Numbered from the stretch's first letter, positions 34,121 through 43,167 are shown. The stretch: DNA of 64,000 bases from Microbacterium invictum (GCF_014197265.1 NZ_JACIFH010000001.1:1612001-1676000); one strand, 5' to 3'. Notes: generated by a model not told the origin, from the sequence alone. Program-made: numbers and translations.

Positions 34121-36063
34121 CGGCTGCACGCCGAGACCCGCCAGAGCGATGCGGCTCCCTCGGAGTCCACCCGTTCGAAGCCGGGCTGCCCGTCGAAAGC
34201 GGTGAAGCCGGGCATCTCGACGCGACCGGTGCCCGCGTCGCCTGGGCCGAAGTCCACGACGTAGGCCACACCCAGCTCCTCGACGGCGGCGCACACCTCG
34301 GGATCGGATGCCGCGTCGCGCAGTCCCTCGGCGAGCACGGCGTAGGTGGCGCTGCGGGGCACCTGCCACTTCGCGGGGAAGACATCGACCCCACTGAGCG
34401 CGAAGCCGAAGGCGGCCCCTGTGCCCGGATTGCCGATCACCCGAGCGCCGGACTCCACCGAGTCGGGAAGCCGTTCGATCAGCGCCCGCTCGTCGCGCGT
34501 GAGCCATGTCTCATCGTCGATCGTGAACCGCGACTGTGTCTCGGTCACGCCGTTCGCGACGTGGTAGCGCTGCGTGACCGGCTCGGCGGCCACTCCCCCG
34601 GCAAGTACGACAAGAATCAGCCCGATCGACACCCATCCTGCCGCGCGCCTCACGACCGCTGCCGCGCGGAAGATGCGCACCGCCGCGTCGACCAGGGCGA
34701 CCACGCCGATCGCCGCGAGAGGCACAGTCAGGGCAGGAAGCAACGCGGCCAGCCGGTAGGTGTCGCCGTACCAGGGGCCGACCAGCGGCAGCCTGATGGC
34801 CGCGGTGTCGACAGCGGCCGCAACGCCGTAGAGCAGTGCGAACGCGAGCCAGGCGACGGAGAGCCACGACGTCCGTCGGCGGAGGAGCGCCGCGACACCG
34901 CCGACGACAGCCAGCACCGAGACCACCCACATCGCCGGCGTACCGGCATACCCAGACGAGACGAGATCGAGTGCCGCGCCGGCGGGTGTGCGCACGCTGC
35001 CCCAGTAGTCGGCCGTGACCATCCGCGACATCTGCACCCACAGCAGTGTCAGCAGGGCGAATCCGCTGACAAGGGCCGCGAGACCGGCCCAGCGGCCCCT
35101 TGACGGCAATGCGCCCCACCCCACCCACAGTCTTCCCGCCGCATACAGACCGACCAGCAGCCCCCACGCCAGGATGACCGACGTCTGTGCCATCGCCAGG
35201 GCGAGCAGCACCATTCCGATCCCGACGATCAGACCGGCACCGCGACCGAGGAGCGACAGACGCTCGTCGGGGCGCGGCAGGAGTTCGACGACGACGGCGA
35301 CGGCCGCGGGCAGCAGAGCGACGGCGAGCAGATAGGAGTACAGGATGCCGTATTGGATGAGCAGCAGAGGGAAGGCGATGAGGGCGGGGCTCAGTGCCGC
35401 GGCGGCCGCTGCGGCCAGGCGCCGACCGGTCGCCGCCTGGGTCATCCACGCGACGCCCAGCGGCCACACGACCGCCGCGACCATCACCGTGAGCACGTTC
35501 GTCGTCTGGGGGATGCCGGCGCCGGAGAACGTTGCGATGAGGGAGGCCATCGCGTGCCACGCGCCCGGATAGAACGCGCCCGGGGCCTCGGGATCGACGA
35601 GCCCGCCGAGTCCGAACGGCGTGGCGGCCCCGTGCTCGAGGATCGCCCGTACCGCACCGAGGTGGAACGGCGCGTCATTGGACTGCGACACGTTCTCGGG
35701 CGCACCGATGTACGCGATCACGCGCACGGCACCGAGAATCACGCCACCGGCGAGACCCAGCAGCAGTGGGCCACGTCGCCCGTGCAGCTGAGGGGTGGAC
35801 GCCGGCACCCGCAGCGCGCGCGCGGCGAACACGCACACCGCCGTGAGCAGCGCCACTCCGATCGCGGCAGTCAGGCCATTCCATGTGAGGCCGATCAGCG
35901 GATAGACGATCGCGAGCAGAACGACCATCGCCGTCGAGGCGACCGGGGCGAACGCCCACTGCCCGAGCCGGCGCAACCCGATTGCACGGGCCGCGATCAT
36001 GCCGGGGACGAACAGGATCGCTGCGGCGACCAGGAACGTCCACCACTGAATTACCCAGGCCAT
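34117..36063 (-). CDS. Large polytopic membrane protein, DUF6541-like (possible GT-C)
   Basis: 648 residues with about a dozen membrane segments in the first ~480, then an extracytoplasmic ~165-residue tail. An NDAPFHLGAVRAILEHG segment early on, with acidic residues in a loop, recalls GT-C glycosyltransferases that use polyprenyl-phosphate sugars. The layout fits the DUF6541 group seen in actinobacterial surface polysaccharide clusters. GGAG lies 8 bases before the ATG at 36063, with a TAGAAT box further upstream (36109-36114, minus strand). The gene heads a run of four genes joined by 4-base overlaps. Enzyme activity is inferred only. Confidence 0.75.
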   Translation of the reverse strand: MAWVIQWWTFLVAAAILFVPGMIAARAIGLRRLGQWAFAPVASTAMVVLLAIVYPLIGLTWNGLTAAIGVALLTAVCVFAARALRVPASTPQLHGRRGPLLLGLAGGVILGAVRVIAYIGAPENVSQSNDAPFHLGAVRAILEHGAATPFGLGGLVDPEAPGAFYPGAWHAMASLIATFSGAGIPQTTNVLTVMVAAVVWPLGVAWMTQAATGRRLAAAAAAALSPALIAFPLLLIQYGILYSYLLAVALLPAAVAVVVELLPRPDERLSLLGRGAGLIVGIGMVLLALAMAQTSVILAWGLLVGLYAAGRLWVGWGALPSRGRWAGLAALVSGFALLTLLWVQMSRMVTADYWGSVRTPAGAALDLVSSGYAGTPAMWVVSVLAVVGGVAALLRRRTSWLSVAWLAFALLYGVAAAVDTAAIRLPLVGPWYGDTYRLAALLPALTVPLAAIGVVALVDAAVRIFRAAAVVRRAAGWVSIGLILVVLAGGVAAEPVTQRYHVANGVTETQSRFTIDDETWLTRDERALIERLPDSVESGARVIGNPGTGAAFGFALSGVDVFPAKWQVPRSATYAVLAEGLRDAASDPEVCAAVEELGVAYVVDFGPGDAGTGRVEMPGFTAFDGQPGFERVDSEGAASLWRVSACSR

Positions 36064-36160
36064 CGCGATTCTCCGGTCGGCGCGGCACGGCGCCGCAGAT
36101 CCTCATCGATTCTAGGAGTGGCCCATCCGGCATCCCGGAGGAATCTCTCAGGATGACGTC

Positions 36161-36166
36161 TAGAAT
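36161..36166 (+). promoter_or_regulatory. -10-like box (TAGAAT) before the SDR gene
   Basis: TAGAAT 11 bases before the GTG at 36178; the expected transcript start is a few bases before it, so the leader would be very short. The leftward box at 36109-36114 lies in the same divergent 114-base region. Confidence 0.4.
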
Positions 36167-36177
36167 TTGAACATCAC

Positions 36178-37008
36178 GTGACGCCGGATCGAACGAACGG
36201 GGCTGCTCTGCGCACCGCACTCATCGGATACACGGGCTTCGTCGGCTCCAACCTGCTCGACGCTCACCCTTTCGACGACCTCTACAACTCGAGTAACATC
36301 GGCGACCTCGCCGGCCGCGAATACGATCTCGTCGTCTCGGCGGGCAATCGTGCCGACTCGCACCGCATCAATACGCACGGTGCCGAGGACCTCGCCGAGA
36401 TCGACCAGCTCGTCGACACGATCAGCTCAGCACGAATCGGCAAGCTCGTGCTCATCTCGACCGTATGCGTCTACCCGTGGGGCGGCGCACCCGACGAGAG
36501 CACGCCTCTCTCGGCGGACGGGCTGACGCCGTACGGCGCCAACCGCCTGCACCAGGAGCAGCGACTCACTGGCGCCTTCGACACGCTCATCGTCCGGCTC
36601 CCGCAGTTGTACGGCGCACGGTTGCGCAAAGGAGTGGTGTACGACCTCGCGAACGACTACCGCGTGGAGTTCATCGACCCCGCCATGGCATTCCAGCACT
36701 ACGACGTGCGGCGACTGTGGGGCGACATCGAGACGGCTCTGACGGCGGGCCTGCCTGCCTTCAACGTGGCGACACCTCCGATCACGAACGCCGAACTCGC
36801 GCGCGAGGTGTTCGATCGCGAGATCAGCGGGCAGACGCCGCCGTCCGCGCCGTCCCCATTCGCGCGGATGTACACGCGGAACATGACGACCGCACACACC
36901 GATGTGTTCGGCGGAGGCGGCGGATACCTGCACAGCACCCAGGATGAATTCGACGGACTGCGACGGTTCGTCGACGAGATCCGCAGCGACCAGGACGGAC
37001 AGGCCTGA
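36178..37008 (+). CDS. NAD-dependent epimerase/dehydratase-like (extended SDR) with altered catalytic motif
   Basis: 276 residues, short for an extended SDR. The cofactor loop GYTGFVGSN is present, and LISTVCVYPW supplies the usual Ser/Thr strand. The catalytic YxxxK motif reads YGANR, with Arg in place of Lys. The gene ends one base before the ATG of an IspD-like cytidylyltransferase, so the two act in one pathway. Possible roles: reduction or epimerisation of the sugar or alditol phosphate that is then coupled to CMP. GTG start without a ribosome site, TAGAAT box close by. Function is unproven, and the Lys-to-Arg change leaves activity open. Confidence 0.75.
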   Translation: MTPDRTNGAALRTALIGYTGFVGSNLLDAHPFDDLYNSSNIGDLAGREYDLVVSAGNRADSHRINTHGAEDLAEIDQLVDTISSARIGKLVLISTVCVYPWGGAPDESTPLSADGLTPYGANRLHQEQRLTGAFDTLIVRLPQLYGARLRKGVVYDLANDYRVEFIDPAMAFQHYDVRRLWGDIETALTAGLPAFNVATPPITNAELAREVFDREISGQTPPSAPSPFARMYTRNMTTAHTDVFGGGGGYLHSTQDEFDGLRRFVDEIRSDQDGQA

Positions 37009-37009
37009 C

Positions 37010-37708
37010 ATGCACCAGGGGCACCGTATCTCCGCCATCGTCAATTGCGCCGGCAAGGGAACTCGATTCGGCAGCAACAAGCTGCTCGTCGAGCTCGGCG
37101 GATGCACGATCCTCGAGAAGACAGTGCGCGCGATGTGCGCCCCCGTCGTCGACGAGGTCATCGTGACGGTCAGCGAAGACAACGAGGAGCTGTACCGTCG
37201 TATCCTCATCGATGAAGGCGGTCTGCCCGTGACGCTCGTAGTCGGCGGAGCAGAGCGCCACATCTCCGCGCACCGCGGACTGTCCGCCACATCGGGCGAC
37301 ATCGTGGTCGTCCACGACGGCGTTCGACCGTTCGTGACCGAGGATCTGATCGTCGCGACGATCGATGCCGCCATCGAGCACGGCGCTGCGATGCTGGGAA
37401 CCCCGAGCACCGTGCAGGTGAAGCTCGTCAGCGACGACGGGTTCATCGAGGGGTCGCTCGATCGCGCGCACTCCTGGCTGGGACAGACGCCGCAGGCCTT
37501 CCGCCGGGAGCACCTCGTGCAGGCCTACGAACGGGCACTCGCCGATGGCTACGCCCGCATCAGCGACGATGCAGATCTGGTCGCCGAGTATTGCGGCGTC
37601 CCGTCTCGAATCCTGCTCGGCGATGATCACAACATCAAGATCACGACGCCGCAGGATCTCGGAACTGCGCGGATGATCGAAGAGGGTCGGGCCGATTCGG
37701 AGGAGTGA
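37010..37708 (+). CDS. IspD/TarI-like cytidylyltransferase
   Basis: 232 residues, right for this family. Motifs: NCAGKGTRFGSNKLLVELGG (nucleotide loop, but with Ser where PK is usual), VVGGAERH, VHDGVRPFVTEDLI and LGQTPQAFRREHL. Known members make CDP-methylerythritol (IspD) or CDP-ribitol (TarI). Because the window already holds one CDP-ribitol fusion enzyme, and this gene is coupled to an SDR gene and faces the exporter genes, a CDP-alditol or CDP-sugar for surface polymers is likelier than isoprenoid synthesis. It cannot be told from sequence alone whether it is the cell's IspD. ATG at 37010 was chosen by position; the longer frame upstream lies inside the SDR gene. Confidence 0.75.
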   Translation: MHQGHRISAIVNCAGKGTRFGSNKLLVELGGCTILEKTVRAMCAPVVDEVIVTVSEDNEELYRRILIDEGGLPVTLVVGGAERHISAHRGLSATSGDIVVVHDGVRPFVTEDLIVATIDAAIEHGAAMLGTPSTVQVKLVSDDGFIEGSLDRAHSWLGQTPQAFRREHLVQAYERALADGYARISDDADLVAEYCGVPSRILLGDDHNIKITTPQDLGTARMIEEGRADSEE

Positions 37709-37714
37709 CTCCGG

Positions 37715-38452
37715 TCAGCCTTCGAGGGCCTCGACGGCCCCCTCGATCGGCCCGTCGAAGACGACGACGCCCTTCTTGATGATGATGCCGCGGGTGCACA
37801 GTTCAAGGACCTGAGCCTTGCTGTGACTGACGACCATCATCGTCACCCCTCGCTCGGCAAGTTCTTTGAGCTTGACCGCGCACTTCGCGCGGAACGGCGC
37901 GTCACCCACGGAGAGGACCTCGTCGACGAGGAGCACATCGAGCTCGACATGGATGGCGACGCTGAATGCGAGGCGCATGAACATGCCGGACGAGTAATGC
38001 TTGACGTCCTGGTCGATGAAATCGCCGATTCCGCTGAACTCGAGGATCTCATCGAACCGTTCTCTGGTCTCGCGCTCGCTCATCCCGAGGATGGCGGCGT
38101 TCAAGAACACATTCTCGCGACCAGTGAGATCGGGGTGGAAGCCGGCGCCTACTTCGATCAGACCGGCGACACGGCCGCGGGTGAACACCCGTCCCTCGTC
38201 CGGCTCGAGCACACCGGACACGAGCTTGAGGGTAGTCGACTTTCCCGAGCCGTTGAGCCCCATGATGGCCACCGATTCACCGGCGCCGATCGTGAAGTTG
38301 ACGTCATTGAGCGCCTGGAACTGGGTGGCGCGGACCGGCCTGCGTCGGATGAAGTTGATGAAGGCTTCTCGCATCGACCTTGACGCCCGCTTGTTGAACC
38401 ATTTCGAGACATGCTCAACGATGATGCGAGGCTGAGTGGAGACGTCGACCAT
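37715..38452 (-). CDS. tagH: ABC transporter ATPase for polymer export (TagH/Wzt-like)
   Basis: 245 residues. Walker A GLNGSGKST, the variant signature YSSGMFMRLAF of polysaccharide/teichoic acid ATPases, Walker B VLLVDEVLSVGD and switch His in VVSHS. No C-terminal substrate-binding domain like that of Wzt is present, so it is close to the short TagH type. The ATG overlaps the permease stop (TGATG). Together they would carry a lipid-linked teichoic acid or O-antigen-like polymer out across the membrane. Longer upstream frames overlap the permease and were rejected. Confidence 0.9.
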   Translation of the reverse strand: MVDVSTQPRIIVEHVSKWFNKRASRSMREAFINFIRRRPVRATQFQALNDVNFTIGAGESVAIMGLNGSGKSTTLKLVSGVLEPDEGRVFTRGRVAGLIEVGAGFHPDLTGRENVFLNAAILGMSERETRERFDEILEFSGIGDFIDQDVKHYSSGMFMRLAFSVAIHVELDVLLVDEVLSVGDAPFRAKCAVKLKELAERGVTMMVVSHSKAQVLELCTRGIIIKKGVVVFDGPIEGAVEALEG

Positions 38453-39327
38453 CACAGGTCCTGCGCAAACGTGCGCTCGGCGCGACGGAAGACGTATTGT
38501 CCCACGACGTTGACCACGACGATGATGCCGCACGCCGCTGCAATGTACCAGCCCATCGCGGGCGGCCATCCCAGCCAATCGGAGGGGTCGACGGCGGGCT
38601 GCCAGAACGCATGGTGGAAGAGCTCGACGGCGATGGTCACCGGGTTGCACATGTACAGGTGGAAGATCCACGGTATATCGCGGGTGATGTCAGCCACCAT
38701 GACCCATGTGTACAGGATCGGCGATGCCCATGTGGCCACGGTGCGAACGATCTCCACCATGTTGGAGGCGTCACGGAATCGCACGTTGAACGCCGAGAAG
38801 AACAGTCCGAGCCCCAGGATGAACGCGAGGATCAGGGCCAGTCCGCCCAGTGCCAGCCCGACGGAGAGTAAGGAGGGCACCCAGCCGAAGAGGAACACGC
38901 AGACCACGAGAAGGATCGCCAGCTGCGGGAGGAAGTGGATGAAGGAGCCGGTGATGGCGGCGATCGGGAACAATTCTCGCGGCAGATAGATCTTCCGGAC
39001 CAGAGCCTTGTTCTCGACGATCGATCGCGTAGCCGCACCGAATGCCTCATTGAACAGGTTGACCACGACGATTCCGCTGAACAGGTAGAGCGGGAACGCC
39101 TCGACGTTGCGATGCATCCCCAGCACCTGTCCGACGACGAGGAAATACACGAGGAACTGCACGGTGGGTCGGACGTACGACCAGAACCATCCGAGCACCG
39201 AGTTGCGGTATCGGACCGAGGTGCTCTTGCCGATCAGCAGGCGCAGCAGGTAGCCATAGCGGAAGACGTCGAGGAGTCCCCGCCCGCGCCCAGGCGTGTC
39301 GAAGGCGCTGTAGTCAATAGTTGTCAC
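38452..39327 (-). CDS. tagG: ABC transporter permease for polymer export (TagG/Wzm-like)
   Basis: 291 residues with six predicted membrane segments. The cytoplasmic N-terminus has RYRNSVLGWFWSYVRP, the classic motif of ABC-2 polysaccharide permeases, followed by VVVNLFNEAF and SIVENKALVRKIYLPRE, also conserved. The GTG at 39327 was chosen because AAGGAC lies 8 bases upstream; the extension to 39378 is unlike the family. The pair sits between the IspD-like gene and the large CWB2 gene and is the best candidate exporter for the alditol-phosphate polymer of this locus. Confidence 0.9.
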   Translation of the reverse strand: MTTIDYSAFDTPGRGRGLLDVFRYGYLLRLLIGKSTSVRYRNSVLGWFWSYVRPTVQFLVYFLVVGQVLGMHRNVEAFPLYLFSGIVVVNLFNEAFGAATRSIVENKALVRKIYLPRELFPIAAITGSFIHFLPQLAILLVVCVFLFGWVPSLLSVGLALGGLALILAFILGLGLFFSAFNVRFRDASNMVEIVRTVATWASPILYTWVMVADITRDIPWIFHLYMCNPVTIAVELFHHAFWQPAVDPSDWLGWPPAMGWYIAAACGIIVVVNVVGQYVFRRAERTFAQDL

Positions 39328-39421
39328 TGGTGTCCTTGGTGGCCGCCGGGTCCCTACCCTCGGCCAGCCAACGGCCATCCTAACCGAACCGAGCAGTGAG
39401 TCGCTGGTGCGACTCTGGCAC

Positions 39422-41929
39422 TCAGCACCGCTGCAGCCGAGCCACCTGCGGACCGAGTACGCCCGTCCCGCCGACCAGCGTGACGGATGTGGATTTCGCC
39501 TTGAGCAGGAAGTCGGCGAGCTGCGGCGAGGCGCACGTGCTCGAAGACACGATCAGCGGTGACCCCGAGCCGGCCGCAAGCACCGATCCGGCCAGCGCAT
39601 CCGGGAAGTCGGTGCCGGTAGCGACGACCACCGACTTCACGCCACCCGAGAACGCCGCGCTGTTGAGCGACGCGTTCGTCGCGTACCGGTCCAGGCCTCC
39701 GTAGCGGGTCACGCTGAGTTTGCGTCCGCTGAGCTGGCTCGCGATGCCCTTGGACACCGCTCCCTCGCCGCCCACGATGACCGCCTTGGTCGCCTTCAGC
39801 GATCCGAGCAGTGAGAGCGTCGCTGTGTCGAGTGTCGACGATGTGCCCTGCACCAGCACCACAGGCGAACCGTTCGCGCCCGCAACCGCCGCCGCGCCGA
39901 GGGCGTCGGCGTATTGGAAGCCGGTGGCAAGGTACACCGTCGTGGCCGTCCCATATGCGGCCGCGACCTTCCGGGCCGTCTCGTAGCGGTCGGCGCCGGC
40001 GAGGCGCTCGACAGCGAGCGACGAGCCGAGCAGCGACTTCAGGCGGTCTGCCATCTTCGAATCGAGAACACCTGTGCCCCCGACGAGCACCACCTTTGCG
40101 GGCGCGAGCCGCTTCAGCTCGGCTGAGGTGGATGCCGGCAGCTGACTCAGCTGCGCCAGCAGCAGCGAGGCGTCTTTGGTCGCGGCCAGCGGTGCCACGG
40201 CCAGAGCGTCGGCGAAGTCAGCACCGGTTGCGAGGTACACCGTCTTCGCTCCGGTCGGGTACGCAGCCTTCGACACCTGAACAGCGGTCTCGTAGCGATC
40301 CGCCCCTGCCACACGTGTGCTCGTGTAACCCGTCGCGGTAACGGCTGCCGATGTCTTCGCCACCGACCCTTGACCGGTGATCTTGGCCGTGGCGGTGAGT
40401 GTCACTTTCCTGCCGGCGTCGTCATTGGTCACCCGATATGTCGCGGAGGTCGCGCCCTTGATGGCCTGTCCGTCACGTTTCCACTGGTAGGCGAAAGACG
40501 AAGGCTTGGGCCACCAGGTGCCGGTCTTAGCGGTCAGGATCTGACCGGCGACCGCCGTGCCCGACACGGTCGGCTCGGGGGTGAGTACAGCATCAGACAG
40601 ATAGTCACTGTGCGCCCAGAAGGATGAGCCGTTGATCATCAGGCGCCACCACTCCCCGTACGTCCCGGTCCGCTCGTAGACCGAGCCCTGCGTGATCTGA
40701 GTCTTGCCCGTCTCACAAGCAGTGGACGGCGCCTTGCGCGCGTTCAGTGTGCCCGTCGTCACGGCTGCGTAGCCGGTGGATGCCGCGATGGCTGCCGAGG
40801 TCGGGACGGCGCACGCGTTGCCCGAACCGGCCGGCGTGCCGGTGACCGCCACATCAAGATACTCCGAGGCCACCCACAGCTGCTTGCCGCCGGAGCTGAT
40901 GCGGGTCCACATGCCGTATGTGCCGGTCGTGGTGACCGTGGCGCCCTTGCTGAGCGAGGTCATCCCGGTCGTGCACTTCTCGGTCGGCGCGGTGCGCACG
41001 TTCAGCGAGGCGGCTGTGACCTTCGCCGTGCCCGAGCGGGCGGCGATGTCGTTTGCCGCGGGGACGGTGCACGCAGCGATCTGTGCGGGCGCACCGGTCG
41101 AACTGCTGGCATCCGGAGCGAACCAGCTCACATAGAAGTTGTAGAAGTTGCGGTTGCCGTAGGTCGAGCACTTGTCACCTGTGCCCGAACCGGCAGCAAG
41201 CGCCGCGATGTTCGGACGGTACGGCGTGTAGATATACAAGTTCGCGGTCGCCTGGTTCTGGATGTAGACCTTCGACGTGCCGCACGACGAGGACGGGTGC
41301 CACTTGATCGTGTTGACCTGGCCGGGCTTGTAGTTGAACGAGTTCGGGTTCAGGACGTAGACCTGCTGCTGTCGCGCACCCAGGTACACCTGATTCACGA
41401 ATCCGGCGGCAGCTTCGCTGCAAGGTGCCGTGTCAGGGCAGCTCTGCCCCATCGCGGCACGGTAATTCCACGCCGACGGTGCCGTCGAGGTGACGAGGCC
41501 CTGCTCCTTCTGGAGCATCACGAGGATCACCTTCTGGCTGATCCCGCAGGCTTTGCCCACGTCGGCGATGATCTGGGCCGCCGTCGTATTCGAACGGGCC
41601 GCCACAGCTTTGCAGTACCTGTCCGCCGCCTTGGCCGGCAGATTCCCTTTGAAGCTCTTCAGGCACGTCGGGTTACCGGACGTCGCCTTGCACGTGGCCA
41701 CCTTGCCGTTGAGAAAAGTCTGAATCTGTGCCGCGGTCATCGCGTCGCCGTCGAAGAATTCGGCGTCGCTGATGATGAATCCGCCCTCGAGGATCGACCC
41801 CGGAAGGTCTGCGGCCTGCGCCGGTGCAGGGCTGAGAAGCGACATCATCCCCGCGATCAGCGCGATCGCGACGGCGGCGACGACCGCCTTCAGAGACGTC
41901 GCTCGGCGGCGATCGAGGGTGTGAAGCAT
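39422..41929 (-). CDS. Large secreted wall protein: lysozyme-like N-domain, two SH3 modules, Ig-like module, three CWB2 repeats
   Basis: 835 residues. Signal peptide about 1-38 (ending PAQA), then a ~230-residue domain with FDGDAMTAAQIQTFLNG, VILVMLQKEQGLV and a cluster of cysteines; this domain is frequent in actinobacterial secreted proteins and resembles lysozyme-fold hydrolases (the EQG glutamate could be catalytic). Two SH3-like modules (about 285-440, each with an SLNVR- or TLNARK-type start), an Ig-like/PKD-like module (about 450-535) and three CWB2 repeats (AGADRYET x2, GGLDRYAT) follow. Probably a wall-bound hydrolase. A TAACAA box lies 7 bases before the ATG at 41929; two TTGACT copies lie further upstream (41947-41959, minus strand). 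Confidence 0.82.
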   Translation of the reverse strand: MLHTLDRRRATSLKAVVAAVAIALIAGMMSLLSPAPAQAADLPGSILEGGFIISDAEFFDGDAMTAAQIQTFLNGKVATCKATSGNPTCLKSFKGNLPAKAADRYCKAVAARSNTTAAQIIADVGKACGISQKVILVMLQKEQGLVTSTAPSAWNYRAAMGQSCPDTAPCSEAAAGFVNQVYLGARQQQVYVLNPNSFNYKPGQVNTIKWHPSSSCGTSKVYIQNQATANLYIYTPYRPNIAALAAGSGTGDKCSTYGNRNFYNFYVSWFAPDASSSTGAPAQIAACTVPAANDIAARSGTAKVTAASLNVRTAPTEKCTTGMTSLSKGATVTTTGTYGMWTRISSGGKQLWVASEYLDVAVTGTPAGSGNACAVPTSAAIAASTGYAAVTTGTLNARKAPSTACETGKTQITQGSVYERTGTYGEWWRLMINGSSFWAHSDYLSDAVLTPEPTVSGTAVAGQILTAKTGTWWPKPSSFAYQWKRDGQAIKGATSATYRVTNDDAGRKVTLTATAKITGQGSVAKTSAAVTATGYTSTRVAGADRYETAVQVSKAAYPTGAKTVYLATGADFADALAVAPLAATKDASLLLAQLSQLPASTSAELKRLAPAKVVLVGGTGVLDSKMADRLKSLLGSSLAVERLAGADRYETARKVAAAYGTATTVYLATGFQYADALGAAAVAGANGSPVVLVQGTSSTLDTATLSLLGSLKATKAVIVGGEGAVSKGIASQLSGRKLSVTRYGGLDRYATNASLNSAAFSGGVKSVVVATGTDFPDALAGSVLAAGSGSPLIVSSSTCASPQLADFLLKAKSTSVTLVGGTGVLGPQVARLQRC

Positions 41930-42030
41930 GTGACCATTGTTACTGAAGTCAACAGTCAATACCACCTGAAAGTCGGACCCCGACGCAAAGACACGCCGAT
42001 TCCAGCGAGCTCGCAGAGGCGCCGCGCATC

Positions 42031-43155
42031 TCAGAGATCAGCGTGCAGCTGCCAGACCCTCTCGGCGGCACCGGCCCACGAGAACGCCCGGCCCCGGTCT
42101 CCGGAAAGCACAGCGAGACGCTCGACGGCCGCGGAGGATCCGAGCGCCTCCCCCATCGCCTCTGTCAATGCGTCGGGGTCGCGAGGATCGGCGAGCAGCC
42201 CGCCGTCCACCAGGACTTCACGATGCACGTCGCTGCCCGCGGCCACGACGGGAACGCCCGCACGCAGCGCCTCGAGCAGTCGCCAGGGGAAGTACGTCCG
42301 CGTCGACGGCGCCATGAACACGAGCGTTCCCCCCAGGACCGCGCCCAGATCCCACGCGTCGAGCGCGCCGCGCACGTGCAACCGGCTCTCAGAGATCCCG
42401 GCCTCCCCCGCCAGCGCCACGATCGCCGGCTCGCCCCCCTCGGGGGCGTCGACCACGACGACAGGCAGGTCGGAGCCCTGAGCGGCTATCGCCACGAAGG
42501 CGTCGGAGAGGCCGGTGGATGCCGCGACAGAGCCACTCAGCAGGATGCACCCCTCGGGGAGCCCGAGCTCTCGTCGACGGCCCACTTCGTCGGACGGGAC
42601 GCGGAAGTCCTCGGGCGGGGCACCCGAGATGACCCGGATCCGGTCACCGAGGTGTGCGAGCGCCGCGATGCGCTCCGCGGCGGCATGGGTGGGCACGACC
42701 ACCGCATCGGCGTGCTTGGCCGCCCGTTTCAGCATCGCCCGGTGCCAGGCCACTGTGGTCCGTGACAGCTCGTCCGGGTTCTCCCACGGATCCAGATCCC
42801 ACACGGTGACCACAGTCTGATCGTGGTCGTGAACCCGGTCGTGCTTCATCAGCGGGGCCATCAGTGTCGGCGCGTGGATGAGTCCACCGGCGGCGCCCGA
42901 GGCGGCACCGAGCTGCCATGCAGCGGCCAGCTCACGCCGCGGCAGGCGGAGCTTCGTGATGTCGACGAGCCCCGGCACCTCTGCCTCGAGCAGCCCGGCG
43001 ACATCGGGCCCGGCTGCCGGCACGATCGCCTCCACCGCGCAGCCCGAAGGCGCCGTGGACACGAGCGCCCGCCCGAGTTCGCGCGATGCGGCCGCCAGAT
43101 CTGCGTCGACGGCGGCCACGACCTGGTCGAGCACGACGCGCAGAGTCACCGTCAT
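42031..43155 (-). CDS. GT4 family glycosyltransferase
   Basis: 374 residues. Acceptor half with LIHAPTLMAPL and VWDLDPWENPDEL; donor half with VVPTHAAAERIAAL, ILLSGSVAASTGL and RTYFPWRLLEALRAGVPVVAAGSDVHREVL, including the conserved Glu region. The latter is the GT4 pattern of mannosyl- and related transferases. A TAGGCT box lies 6 bases before the ATG at 43155, so it can be made without the LCP gene upstream. It may prime or decorate the wall polymer; the donor is unknown. Confidence 0.87.
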   Translation of the reverse strand: MTVTLRVVLDQVVAAVDADLAAASRELGRALVSTAPSGCAVEAIVPAAGPDVAGLLEAEVPGLVDITKLRLPRRELAAAWQLGAASGAAGGLIHAPTLMAPLMKHDRVHDHDQTVVTVWDLDPWENPDELSRTTVAWHRAMLKRAAKHADAVVVPTHAAAERIAALAHLGDRIRVISGAPPEDFRVPSDEVGRRRELGLPEGCILLSGSVAASTGLSDAFVAIAAQGSDLPVVVVDAPEGGEPAIVALAGEAGISESRLHVRGALDAWDLGAVLGGTLVFMAPSTRTYFPWRLLEALRAGVPVVAAGSDVHREVLVDGGLLADPRDPDALTEAMGEALGSSAAVERLAVLSGDRGRAFSWAGAAERVWQLHADL

Positions 43156-43161
43156 GGCATG

Positions 43162-43167
43162 AGCCTA
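43162..43167 (-). promoter_or_regulatory. -10-like box (TAGGCT) for the GT4 gene at 42031-43155
   Basis: TAGGCT on the minus strand 6 bases before the ATG at 43155, inside the short gap behind the LCP gene. Confidence 0.35.

Noticed and set aside
37010..37708. Naming the second cytidylyltransferase IspD
   Set aside because: Similarity alone cannot separate IspD from TarI; its SDR partner and its place in a surface-polymer locus speak against a plain isoprenoid role.
41947..41959. Two TTGACT copies upstream of the large CWB2 gene taken as a -35 box
   Set aside because: The spacing to the TAACAA box is only 11 bases, too short for a standard promoter. They may be a direct-repeat operator, but nothing supports this further.
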